From Astropecten irregularis (Eukaryota; Echinodermata; Asteroidea; Paxillosida; Astropectinidae), in NCBI GenBank assembly GCA_963971285.1, contig OZ020254.1:6944001-7008000 (forward strand): 64,000 bases of DNA, given 5' to 3'. Both the position numbers and the translations under genes were made by a program. How positions within the stretch are numbered: position 1 is the first letter of the stretch; each line of letters opens with the position of its first letter. Below, piece by piece: positions 55,301 through 64,000 of this stretch. The notes under the pieces are model-generated. The model had not been told where the DNA came from, searched no databases, and saw nothing but the letters and a program-made list of their open reading frames with translations.

Positions 55301-58300
55301 TTTCCGAGCAGAGCAGCCTCATCAGCATGCAGTGTATTACACATCGGTACTCATGTCAGAGCAAGCCTGGACCAAGGATGAGATGCTGGAATGCATGGAC
55401 GGTAAGGATGCACTCATCCAATCAGTCTCAAAGAATTCATAATCAATTGATTGATTGTTTACTGGTCAATAGATGATAGACTTCCATGTTTGTACTGAAC
55501 TGATTCAAGTCAAGAGATTGATCATTGGTATACAGAAATGTTGACTAGAGTCGGTGACTTGGACTCGAGTCCGACTCGAGTCACCAATTTTTGTGACTTG
55601 TGACTTGACTTGACTTGACTTGGAACAAAATGACTCGAGACTTGACTTGACTTGTGAAAATTTGACTTGGTTACAACTCTGTTGGTATATATTGAATTGT
55701 TCACAATTGTTCAAGTATGTCCACAGTCATTTACTGATAGTCAATCAATCAGTCATTTAATCAATCCAGTCAGCTGACCTTGGGCTGATTTCACTAACGC
55801 TTTGCGATCTTCGCTAAAGCCCAAACCAATAGCCAACAGGAAAATTGCTACACAAAGTAGTGATCGATTTTCCGTTTAGCGATGGATTTGGGCTTTATAG
55901 CGATGATTGTAAAGCGTTAGTGGATACATTTGCTTTTATGTAGATGCTTTGAATAAGTACTATAAAATGAACACTTAGGCCAGTTAGTAAAATCTGACGT
56001 GATTTGTTTGGGATTGGATTCCTGTTCACAGAGGTCACAGTGGATCGGATGAAGTCATTTATCCCTCAGTTCCTGTCTAGATTGTACATTGAAGCTCTTA
56101 TCCATGGCAACATGACAAAGCAGGTAAACATGGAGTCTTGTCATCTTCCATTCAGACTTTAAAGTTCCGTCATTCTTCTTGCAAGTTGCAAATGCAAGTG
56201 AACTTTTGACAAAGCCCACCAATGCACCATTGGGAGACATTTGAGAAACACTCTATTAGTCAACAGCACATGCGCATGCAATTGTGAGCATATGCGCATT
56301 GTTTTGCCCATGCGTGCGCTGTTGTGGGTGCGCGGGCGCTGTTGACTTGAAGACCGGTTCTCCAAAGTCTCCCCAAAGTCTCTCATTTCAGTGTGGATAT
56401 TTTTGCCTCATGGTCTAATGGCATTAGATTCTCAGACCAGGCTTTGGTCCTCTCAATGATTTAAATATCGAGGTAAAGGCAAATACTTGTACTAGTTATT
56501 CTTTCTTTTTTTTTCGCCAATTTCATTGAAATTCTAAGCAGCGATAAACAAAAGTTCCTCCAAAACACTTCATGCTGAGTTAAAAAGAAAAACCAACATA
56601 TGTGAGTGTCTTCATGGCTTATGACTGCCAAACGAACAAAGATAATTGACTATTAGCTAGGGACACCACCAACATCGGGCTGGGTTGCTCTGTTGGTAAG
56701 AGCATTGGAATGGTATTTTGAAGGTCGCTGGTTCAAATCCTGCTCTGGGAATTTATTTTTTTTCTCCATTTTTCAATGAAATGAAAAACCCACAAGCAAC
56801 AATGTCAGGAACCATTCGCAAGCGACATTATCATTACTTTAACACTTCAGCCGGTATAAACCTGTTTTTGTGTGCAGCATTTTGTATATTTTGAAATGGT
56901 ATCAATGTTGAACTTGTTCTTATCTGTTCTGATACTACAGCAAGCATTGGATGCACTGGACATGGTAGAAGGAATCTTAAAGGATAATGCAAACACTAAG
57001 CCTCTCCTACCCAGCCAGCTGACCAGACACAGGGAAATCCAACTACCTGATGGTAAAACAGACAAAAATAGATTCCAAAACTTCACCAAATTCTTCCTCT
57101 TCATTGTACTAATAAATTGCCCATAAGCCCTGTCCCCACTGGACTTTTTTGGGGCAAAGTTACCGAGACGCTGGGTACTTTACTCATTTTTACATTCCCG
57201 AGACACTTTACCTGAGACGAAAAGTCAAGTGCAGACATGTGCGAGTCGGGTACCCTCATGAGCCTAGTATTGACAGCTCGGTTATTCTTCCGCACGTGCA
57301 TGATTAAGTTACCCGAGTCAAAAGTCCAAGTGTGGACACAGGTAATATTTGCCCATTTCTCATTTACCCATGCAAATACAATCAACACAAAAATTCTTGA
57401 ATGCATTTTAGGGAGAAGGAAGGTTGTCCTATACCATTCTCATTCCATTTGATGCAGCATTTTTTTTCAGGCGTAGTAATCACCAGCATTGAGATCAATC
57501 AGTGGTCTAGAGAAAGCTTATTTCACTCAGTGTCTTTTACTTTTAAGGAGAAATATTTTGATACTGGTCGGGCACAGCCACTGAAAATCATGGCAAGGCC
57601 TGGGCTGTTGAACAATGGAGGAAGGAAGTTGAACTATCAACTCCATGAGTCCATGCTGTGCCCTAAAATCATTGAAAGATTGAGTCCGAAAGATCATGGA
57701 CAGTATCCAGAAGTCAGACTTGATTGATTTTGTCATATGTATTTTCTTGGAAGGCTGTTTCTACAACTACCAGCGCCAAAACGACGTACACAATTCATCA
57801 GGCATCGAGGTTTACTACCAGACAGACGTACAATCAACCAGGAGCAACATGCTGCTGGAATTATTCTGTCAGATCATCAGCGAACCGTGCTTCGATACAC
57901 TCAGAACCAAAGAACAGCTTGGTAAGGGCCATTTCCAAAATAAATTCATGTTTAAGGGGCATTTCAGTATACCAGAATTTTGCATAATATTGGGGATGTA
58001 AAAAAGATGGGAGCAGTTTGATAAACAACTCTTTGGAAGCCACTCCAAAATTAAATCTTGTTTGTGATGCTTCATATTCCATAATTTCATGGTCATGAAG
58101 TATTGAATGAATATAAGACAGCTTGGTAAGGATACTCCAAAATAAAATATGCATACCGGTCAACGAAAATTTGGATGAAAAGTTGAAGTTTGTCAGTGCT
58201 TCATATTTTTGGGAACATAATACAATTTATATCTACAACCTCAGATTAGAGTTTATACTCTTAAAATTCATTATTTTAATCCGGAAAGACAAAAGAAAAA

Positions 58301-60547
58301 TGTTACATTTTTTATTTTTTATTTGTTTTATTTTTTATTTGCTATCATGTTTGTAATTGCACGTAGGCTGCAGCGAGCCATGATAGCTTTGCTGTTCTAG
58401 TTTTAGTTTAGAAAGAGCTCTGTTCTGTCCGTCATCGGGAGACTAACAAGTTATATTTTCTTGTGTATAGGTTACATTGTATTCAGCGGTGTTCGTCGCT
58501 CCAGTGGGGTTCAAGGATTAAGGTTCATCATCCAATCAGAGAAGAGACCTGAATATCTGGACAATAGAATCGAAGCATTCTTGAACAGCATGCAGGTAAA
58601 AGAAGAGGACTGGGAGGGGTTTATGCTTGGACTTCTTTGGTCCTGCTTGGGGATGGACAAATAAAAAACAAATCTTTGGGTTTTGGTCAATTTGTCTTCC
58701 TTCTTTTGTCTGTTCAGACTCTGTGATAGTAACATACTGTGCTTGATGCATTGGGATTGTAAACAAGCTTCGTTGTTGATGTTTTTGCATTTGAGTAAAA
58801 TTTGTAACAATTTTGTTTGTGTTCCCATCAAGATTTGTTTTTATGTGTTGAATGAACTGGCATATCTGAAGTGTCCCCTAGGCCCTTATGCTAGGAAGCA
58901 GTTTGATTGAATTGGTATGGATGTGTCTATGCCTTGATGTGTAACTGTAGACCAACCGTCCCAAACCCAATAAATGGTACAATGCATTTCAACAAAATGC
59001 CATCACAACTTCCTGTGCAATAAAAATAAAATGCCAGTGCACTGCCACAAACTCCAACACTTGTTTCTACAGGTCTCATGCATTACTTCCCCAAACCTGA
59101 CATAATCAAACAGTGTACTCCTGGACCTTTGGTACTGAATCAGATAAAGCCAAACAACAGGTCCTTACTGTTTGGTACCAAACAAGCCAAAACTCAACAG
59201 AACTACCTGTTGGATTTCGAAGGGTTTGGGGCTGTTGGGTTTTAAGGGTCTCTGTCCAAATTGATTCTTCTATCCAATTTAATAAACCAAATGCAAACTG
59301 TAGGGCCTGCAGTAGTTAATTTGAGGGAAGGTTACTAGGACAAGATTTGCAACTTAGTCAAGCTTGAGTGTACTAGTCTTACAGGAAGATATATAACACT
59401 GTCAAAATGAGTTCAGGTTCATAATTTGTCTGGTACCATCATCTGGTTCAATCTTCTCTTGCCCTCAGACTTACATTAAGGAGATGTTGGAGGAAGCTTT
59501 CCAGAAACATGTGAACGCCTTGGCCGTCCGGAGGCTGGAAAAACCCAAGAAGCTAGCCAGTGAGGCAGGACGTTACTGGTCAGAAATCATGGCCAAGCAG
59601 TACAACTTTGACAGAGGTAAAATAAACTATTTACCAACAATGAATTTGATCAGTATATTACAGATTTGCCTTGATTTCCCAATTTTTGTTAATTGTAGGC
59701 CGTATTATATTCTTGATTCTTGAAGCAGAGATGGGCTTTGTCTTCACCAGTGACACATAAAATGATTTCAGGGCTTCCTTTCAGGTTCTTAACACGTCAG
59801 AAAGAGCAAACCTTAAGTCTTGCTTTTCTAAACTGCTCAGTTTTGCCGTGAAAGACAGGCAGCAATATTTGTTGTGATTGGGTCACGGAAGAAGAGTTTC
59901 AATTCTTCCACCCTAGTGGGAGCAGTATTCTGTTTGCTCTGTATCGGGGGAGTGATATTGTAGGAAGATGTGTCTGCGATATCTGCTAATCTTGTCGTGT
60001 GTCTCCTCTTTTCCTCATCAGCTAATATCGAGGTGGCCTTCCTCAAGACACTTACTCAAGAGGACATCCTGACCTTCTTTGCGGAGCTGTTAGCGTCCGA
60101 CGCGCCCCGCCGACACAAAATGTCCATCCACGTCATGCCCCCGGTAGAACCGTCTGAGCAAGGGGGTGCCGGGGACCAGTCTGCAGAGGACCAGGCTGCA
60201 GGGGACCAGCCTGACAAGGCCATCTTGAATAGTATGGATCTGCTGCCGGTACCCCAATTGCCACTGGTAAGATTCTGAATTGCCATGCCTCTAGAGGTTG
60301 CTGTGCTCATTTCTTTGGCTATTATATGGGGTCCCTTTTACAGACTGTAATAGCACACAGCTTCACAATGTGATAAGCATGGCCAATTATTCTGTGTACA
60401 CACAGATAATAAAAAAATGACACAATTTTGATTTTTATTTCTCCTTTTCAGCCAAGCATTGTTCAAGACATCACTGGATTCAAGGAGGGACTACCCCTGT
60501 TCCCTCTTCCCAAACCCTACGGAGGAGGAGCCAAATCCAAACTGTAG
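43314..60547 (+). CDS. IDE: Insulin-degrading enzyme (M16A inverted zincin), 23 coding exons, 1003 aa
   Basis: This is a zinc metallopeptidase that degrades insulin-sized and amyloidogenic peptides in the cytosol, endosomes, peroxisomes and mitochondria. Exons: 43314-43476, 45300-45376, 45926-45952, 46501-46604, 47137-47306, 49231-49353, 50372-50484, 50616-50705, 51163-51328, 51859-52031, 52716-52822, 52997-53099, 53604-53836, 54223-54367, 54869-54979, 55281-55401, 56032-56123, 56941-57052, 57754-57921, 58471-58595, 59469-59616, 60022-60266, 60452-60547; 3012 nt, phases close. The active site is H68-F-L-E71-H72 with third zinc ligand E149 in AVDSENEKN. The C-half has [10 protein letters not shown] and [15 protein letters not shown] (R794, Y801, the substrate-positioning pair). 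The third exon is only 27 nt. Oddities: Leu70 where human IDE has Cys110; an acidic Q/D insert near residues 920-945; a C-terminal SKL peroxisomal signal. The start corresponds to the short, leaderless human form. Nardilysin is ruled out by the length, the absence of its acidic N-terminal domain and the IDE-specific motifs. Confidence 0.95.
43720..43889. repeat. Long palindrome with short loop
   Basis: Arms of about 80 bp (AATAATGAATGTTT..., GGACTGTTCCATTTCACGAGG) face their complements (CCTCGTGGAATGGAACAGTCC, ...AAACATTCATTATT) around a loop of about 7 nt (CATTTCG). Confidence 0.85.
43896..44256. mobile_element. MITE with TTATATAACA termini
   Basis: Termini TATATAACATCTAAGTAGAT... and ...GATCTACTAAGGTGTTATATA extend about 55 bp inward (TTGTCATTTGATT / AATCAAATGACAA). 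The centre is rich in CGCG. It sits beside the palindrome, inside the split MITE. Confidence 0.7.
44529..44632. repeat. Near-perfect snapback palindrome
   Basis: GTCGATTTCACGAAACTTTA and GCAGTTGCGTAAGTCTACTT face their complements with only a few mismatches, around AAATTT. Arms are about 48 bp. Probably a MITE; IDE intron 1. Confidence 0.85.
45407..45529. mobile_element. CCTGTTTGTTTAA-end MITE, copy 3
   Basis: 123 bp, termini GCCTGTTTGTTTAATGCAAA and TGCATTAAACAAACAGGCC. It starts 30 bp after IDE exon 2. Confidence 0.85.
47344..47703. mobile_element. TTAA MITE family A, complete
   Basis: 360 bp with exact TTAA at 47340-47343 and 47704-47707, 37 bp after IDE exon 5. An AT-rich stretch with loose ATAATCAACA/TATAATCTAC repeats follows to about 48180. 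Confidence 0.9.
48954..49156. mobile_element. TTAA MITE family A, internal deletion derivative
   Basis: 203 bp; both ends and both TTAA flanks (48950-48953, 49157-49160) are present, but about 150 bp after GATCTTTTAAAAG is missing. It ends 74 bp before IDE exon 6. Confidence 0.8.
49452..49595. mobile_element. AATGGGAGAC-end MITE, copy 2
   Basis: 144-bp near-palindrome; the centre GCGCACGCGCATGC/GCGCGCATGC is alternating purine-pyrimidine. IDE intron 6. Confidence 0.88.
52126..52376. mobile_element. GAGGGCCTGACTCG/GCGTCAGGCCCTC inverted-repeat element, full copy
   Basis: Arms of about 70 bp (GGATCTTTCTCAAAGGCTGA, AGGACAAGAACATTCAAG and complements) around a purine-rich centre. About 251 bp, IDE intron 10. 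This looks like the parent form of the shorter copies at 15488, 42889 and 54068. Confidence 0.8.
53263..53485. mobile_element. GGGGCCAATTTCA-end MITE nested in another repeat
   Basis: Termini AGGGCCAATTTCATACAGCT and GCGCTGTGAAATTGGCCCC. It divides a copy of the ACATGGTGTTTCCGCAAACC repeat (53217-53262 and 53486-53546). IDE intron 12. Confidence 0.85.
54425..54515 (-). repeat. tRNA-derived SINE
   Basis: The minus strand shows GGCTGGATGGCTCAGTTGGT, GTTGCCGGTTCGAATCCTGC and CCAGTTAATTTTTCTTTG, 57 bp after IDE exon 14. Confidence 0.75.
55021..55300 (+). repeat. 40-bp tandem array repeating the IDE exon 16 acceptor
   Basis: Seven units in exact 40-bp register (starts 55021, 55061, 55101, 55141, 55181, 55221, 55261). 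Each contains a TTTGTTTGTGTTTTCAK acceptor-like tract followed by TACTCCAGKATGTAAAAG-like sequence. The last unit holds the real junction (TTTTCAG at 55280, exon 16 starts TACTCCAGGATGTTGCAG). Units 2 and 3 keep a usable CAG at 55080 and 55120; units 1, 4, 5 and 6 read CAT. Confidence 0.9.
55550..55680. repeat. GACTTGACTTG/CGAGTC simple repeat
   Basis: GACTCGAGTCCGACTCGAGTC followed by GACTTGACTTGACTTGACTT-type runs in IDE intron 16. A related AGGCCGAGGCC-rich tract lies at about 61350-61860. Confidence 0.7.
56229..56374. mobile_element. AATGGGAGAC-end MITE, diverged copy 3
   Basis: The left arm is eroded (ATTGGGAGACATTTGAGAAA), the right arm is intact (GCTGTTGACTTGAAGACCGG). IDE intron 17. 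Confidence 0.75.
56686..56752 (+). repeat. tRNA-derived SINE head
   Basis: GGGCTGGGTTGCTCTGTTGG, GAGCATTGG and GGTCGCTGGTTCAAATCCTG, with the family's leader (AACAAAGATAATTGACTATT) just upstream. IDE intron 17. Confidence 0.7.
58922..59204. repeat. Dispersed repeat, inverted copy of 13967-14306
   Basis: It runs GGATGTGTCTATGCCTTGAT to TTGGTACCAAACAAGCCAAA and ACTCAACAG. Same family as the copy in iPGM intron 1, opposite orientation. Confidence 0.7.
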
Positions 60548-63500
60548 ATGAGAACCAGCCTGAAGATATTTAAGTCGCATTCTCTGCTAGATTCAGGGGT
60601 TGTTTTCACAGAAGCTGCTTAAACTTAAAAGTCTGCTTAGCACGAAGAGCCTTCCCTGATAGAAAAACAGGACTACCATGTGATGTTTACTGCTTTTGAT
60701 TTGTATTACAACTATTGTTTATTCAGAATGACATTCATGTGAGGGTCCTGTTTCTTTCAGGGATGTGATTTTATCTGGACAGATCCTGATTTTTCATCAC
60801 TTTCCCAGTATAAAAGTGTAGGAGATATGTGGTTTTTAGAAAAAAAATTATTTTGTTTTCAGGAAATTGTTTGTTTATGAAACAGCTCTGTGAAATTGAC
60901 CCCAGCTGGTTCCTGAATTCAAAAGAAATTGAATTTCTTTGCTAACAGCAGGGATTCTATCTGCACTTATGATCCTCATTCTTCGCTTACCGGGTTAGTG
61001 CCGCCACATTACGCTAGCCAGGTAAGCTAGAAATCCTTAATTTTGTGAACTATGCATAGTATACTCTCATGTGAATATTCCTGGCTAACCCATGAAATAG
61101 GATCTTGTAAGCACAGATTCTACGCTTCTGGTAAGCAGAACCATGGAATTGGATTTTGACCTAGGTTGTGGGCACAGACCTTCCCACAGACTTGTGGCGT
61201 TTGACGGTCAGTGTAGTGAAGACAATCGCCAAAGAGCTGAAGAGCAGGGGACGTGGCCTTGAGACAGCCCCCAGAATTGCTGCAGATAGAGCCAGGTGGA
61301 GATCCCTTGTGTCGCCTCAACCGGCAGACGGCTCAAGAGCAGTGTCCACAACCTTCAAGGCCGAGTCCGAGTCATGGGTCTCTGAGGCCGAGAATCTCAC
61401 AAGCAGCCGAGTCCGAGTCATGGGTCTTCGAGGCTGAGGCCAAGGCCGAGTCACACACGAGCAAATCATTTCACTCCGCAAGAGACTATTTGCTAGTCTA
61501 GACGCGATACCCGAACTTCCCAATGCGGTTTATAACCACACTAGCACAGGGCACCATGCTCTCAATTAACTACATTCGATGCATTACACGCTACACAATG
61601 TCACGATGTAGGTGAGCGCTATTTGCGTGATGTTTAAACTTTCTTTCTGTAAGTGTATTTAATGAAAAATTTAAAAATATTCCCCCTAAAAAGTTGGGAA
61701 ACACGTTTCAGTTTAAAAAAAAAAAATTCTCGGCCTCAAGCCGAGTCATCATTCAAAATTCTTTGAGGCCGAGGCCAAGGCCGAGTCATGGACCCATAAG
61801 GCCGAGGCAGCAAAATTCCGGCCTCGAGGCCAAGGCCAGCCTCAAGTCATACAACACTGCTCAGGAGAGAACTGAGTGAGTGAGTCACTCTGTCAATAAT
61901 TGCTTCTCTCATTCAGCAACCCTCCAACCCACTCCCCCTCCCCTCCTATTCCCCCTCCCCCAACAGCACTTGGAGTGTACAGTTGGTTGTCGGTGTTTGA
62001 ACGTAACGTCTGTCGCTAAAAACATCAGAATCCTGGGTAGTATACTCTTGAGTATTTAATGTTGTTTGCGTCAAGAGTGCCCCTGTATTGTATGCATGTT
62101 ATAAATGCACATTTTGTATTGTAATTTAAACAAAAAAACAACAGTGGTAGGCTTTGTATGGTTGCAGATTTTAGACTACATGTATTACCAAAACCTGGTT
62201 CATACTTCACGGTGTAAAAGCGAAATTTACGTCACAAACTGGATATTCGTGATGAATGTTCGCAAGCCTAAGTTGAGCACATTTTAAATGACATTTGTTC
62301 ACTGCAAATGTCATGATGTCAAATTCGCTTTGTGTTGCAGTTTTCTTAAATGGACGGAGAAGTTACTATGACTACGGCTGGGTAATATCAACATGCATTG
62401 TAGTGTAGGATGTTCCTAAAAATATATTATTTATGTTTGGATTTAGAATTTGAAGGAAAAAAATCATTTTCTCAGGCGAATAAATAAAAGATACTTTATG
62501 TTTGTGGAACTAAATATATGCTTTAAAAAAAGTAAAATGTGTACATCATCAGGCACTAAAATAAACCTTGTTTTTATTGTTATATAGTATGCTTTTTAAT
62601 ACAACAAATACTGGTTAACCAGTTTGTTATATATGACGTGGCTTGTAGTTGGATGACCGGTGTTTTAAGTTGACAAACGAGTTGCTGAGGCTTTATCGCA
62701 TGCGAAACTTGTTTGTCAACTTCCTACACCCATGAAAGCTAGAAATTGACTTTCCGCCCGGAATTTTGTATTTATAGCTGCTTTTTTATTGTCCACCATT
62801 CAGAGGTTTTTTGGTGATAGGCATTAGTGATTGCAGCAGAAATGTTAATTGTGTGCTGTCATCTATTCAGGTACAGGTATCTAGGAAGAAGTTTGCCTTG
62901 GTGCAAGCTCTGCATTAGACTATTATAACACATTGTTTTCCTAAATGTGTTTGTCCACTCCTTATGCACTTTTACTCCTTGTGTGACATCCCATTGTACG
63001 TGTAATTCATTGTCTGCACATGATGGGGAATTGACCAATAGGAATTGGGCTCTTACTCATGAATATGCATAAAGGTGTATAGTAATCACAAATATTATAT
63101 GATGTATATTGCTCGTTACAGGTAGTGAGTGTTTGACAAGGTGTCACTTTCCGTACTAGGGGCCAATTTCACGGAGCTGATAAGCAGAAAAAAATTGCTA
63201 AGCACAAATTTGTCTTGCTCAATAAAACAAACCACCATTAGAAATTCCATTTGATATTCATGGTCAGCGACCATGACAACAGCCAAAGAACAGCCACAAG
63301 AAATGCACATTACATGGACATTTGGTTGTTTATCCTGTTTTCATTATAAAGACAGAAATTTCATGGATAGCTAATTTTTGTGCTAAGCAGGGTCGTGAAA
63401 TTGGCCTTAGTTGGTTTCTGTTTAAGCAGTCAGCAGACCCATGCAAGGACTTACCGTGACTTCAATGCATGTTTAATTATCTACCCTCACCCTATCCCCT

Positions 63501-64000
63501 GGACATTTCGGGTTAGGGGCTCTCTTGGACTGGAAGACTTCCAGCTTAAAAAATGCAACCAAAATCAATGCGATACAGCATTCATGTGGCATATTCTTTG
63601 TGAACTTGGAACCACGTTGAACCTAATTATAAAGCCCCATGCTAATTACCAGTACATACAATAGTATATTCTTTTTATACAAGTTAATTAAACCACGAAT
63701 GGGGAATTTGGGATATTTATTTTCCTCATTGTAAAAAGCTCTCTGTAAAATTTGTCATACAACCCCTTGAGTGTGAGATCAAGTGTTTTATGAGAAATTG
63801 TTCATAAATTATCACTTTTGGTGTATGTAATCATGTGTATCATAATCTATTACGTAAGAGGATTCAATGTGTAGTGTACGTTTCAGTTTCAGTATTCCAA
63901 TTTGTTATAGATCTACATTTGAGTTTGTTAGGGCCACAGCTCAGGGCTCTCCCTTAACTTTTTTTTTCAGTCGCCAGCCGGACTACCCAGCCAGAGTTTT
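60548..64000. other. Downstream flank of IDE
   Basis: It carries the IDE 3' UTR. It holds a diverged GGGGCCAATTTCA-type MITE (60596-60903) starting 49 bp after the stop codon, an AGGCCGAG-rich region (61350-61860), and another MITE (63159-63407). AATAAA sequences occur near 62479 but the true polyadenylation site is unknown. No further exon was recognised. Confidence 0.6.
63159..63407. mobile_element. GGGGCCAATTTCA-end MITE
   Basis: About 249 bp with termini GGGGCCAATTTCACGGAGCT and GTCGTGAAATTGGCC; shares AAACAAACCACCATT and GACAACAGCCAAAGAACA with the copy at 53263. Confidence 0.85.

Noticed and set aside
43314-60547. Nardilysin as an alternative identity
   Set aside because: HFLEH occurs in nardilysin, but the acidic stretch is missing and [25 protein letters not shown] and the C-terminus are those of IDE.

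Overview
This is a eukaryotic, intron-rich window with about 41% GC by eye. It comes from an invertebrate deuterostome, and I favour an echinoderm, possibly a sea star. Three things point there: vertebrate-like gene structures, a cofactor-independent phosphoglycerate mutase (absent from vertebrates), and tRNA-derived SINEs with a body motif I associate with sea urchin and other marine invertebrate repeats. The species call is inference; the gene calls rest on translated exons whose splice phases all close.

Four complete protein-coding genes were assembled by hand. (1) TAF1B, minus strand, 2221-10951, 11 exons, 724 aa: RNA polymerase I promoter factor. (2) iPGM (gpmI-type), plus strand, 11371-20888, 11 exons, 512 aa: glycolytic phosphoglycerate mutase. 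Its start lies 419 bp from the TAF1B start, so the two share a head-to-head promoter interval. (3) TAPT1, minus strand, 30582-39491, 12 exons, 561 aa: polytopic membrane protein. (4) Insulin-degrading enzyme (IDE), plus strand, 43314-60547, 23 coding exons, 1003 aa, with a probable non-coding exon upstream. iPGM and TAPT1 converge on a 9.7-kb gene-free interval; TAPT1 and IDE diverge.

The rest is dominated by small non-autonomous transposons and tandem repeats. I can define: an abundant family of about 300-370 bp with TTAA at both ends; a family of about 250 bp starting GGGGCCAATTTCA; several families of 120-180 bp with long terminal inverted repeats; three hAT-like elements with 8-bp target duplications (two of them exact); a tandem pair of Helentron-like elements (22399-24477); tRNA-derived SINEs; and minisatellites at 4.4-5.0, 5.5-6.0, 10.5-10.8, 24.6-25.2, 28.1-30.3 and 55.0-55.3 kb. 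Several elements are nested, and some sit within a few dozen bases of splice sites.

I found no bacterial-style operon, CRISPR array, viral gene or new multi-gene system. The most unusual single feature is a 40-bp tandem array just upstream of IDE exon 16 that repeats the 3' splice site and the first exon bases seven times.
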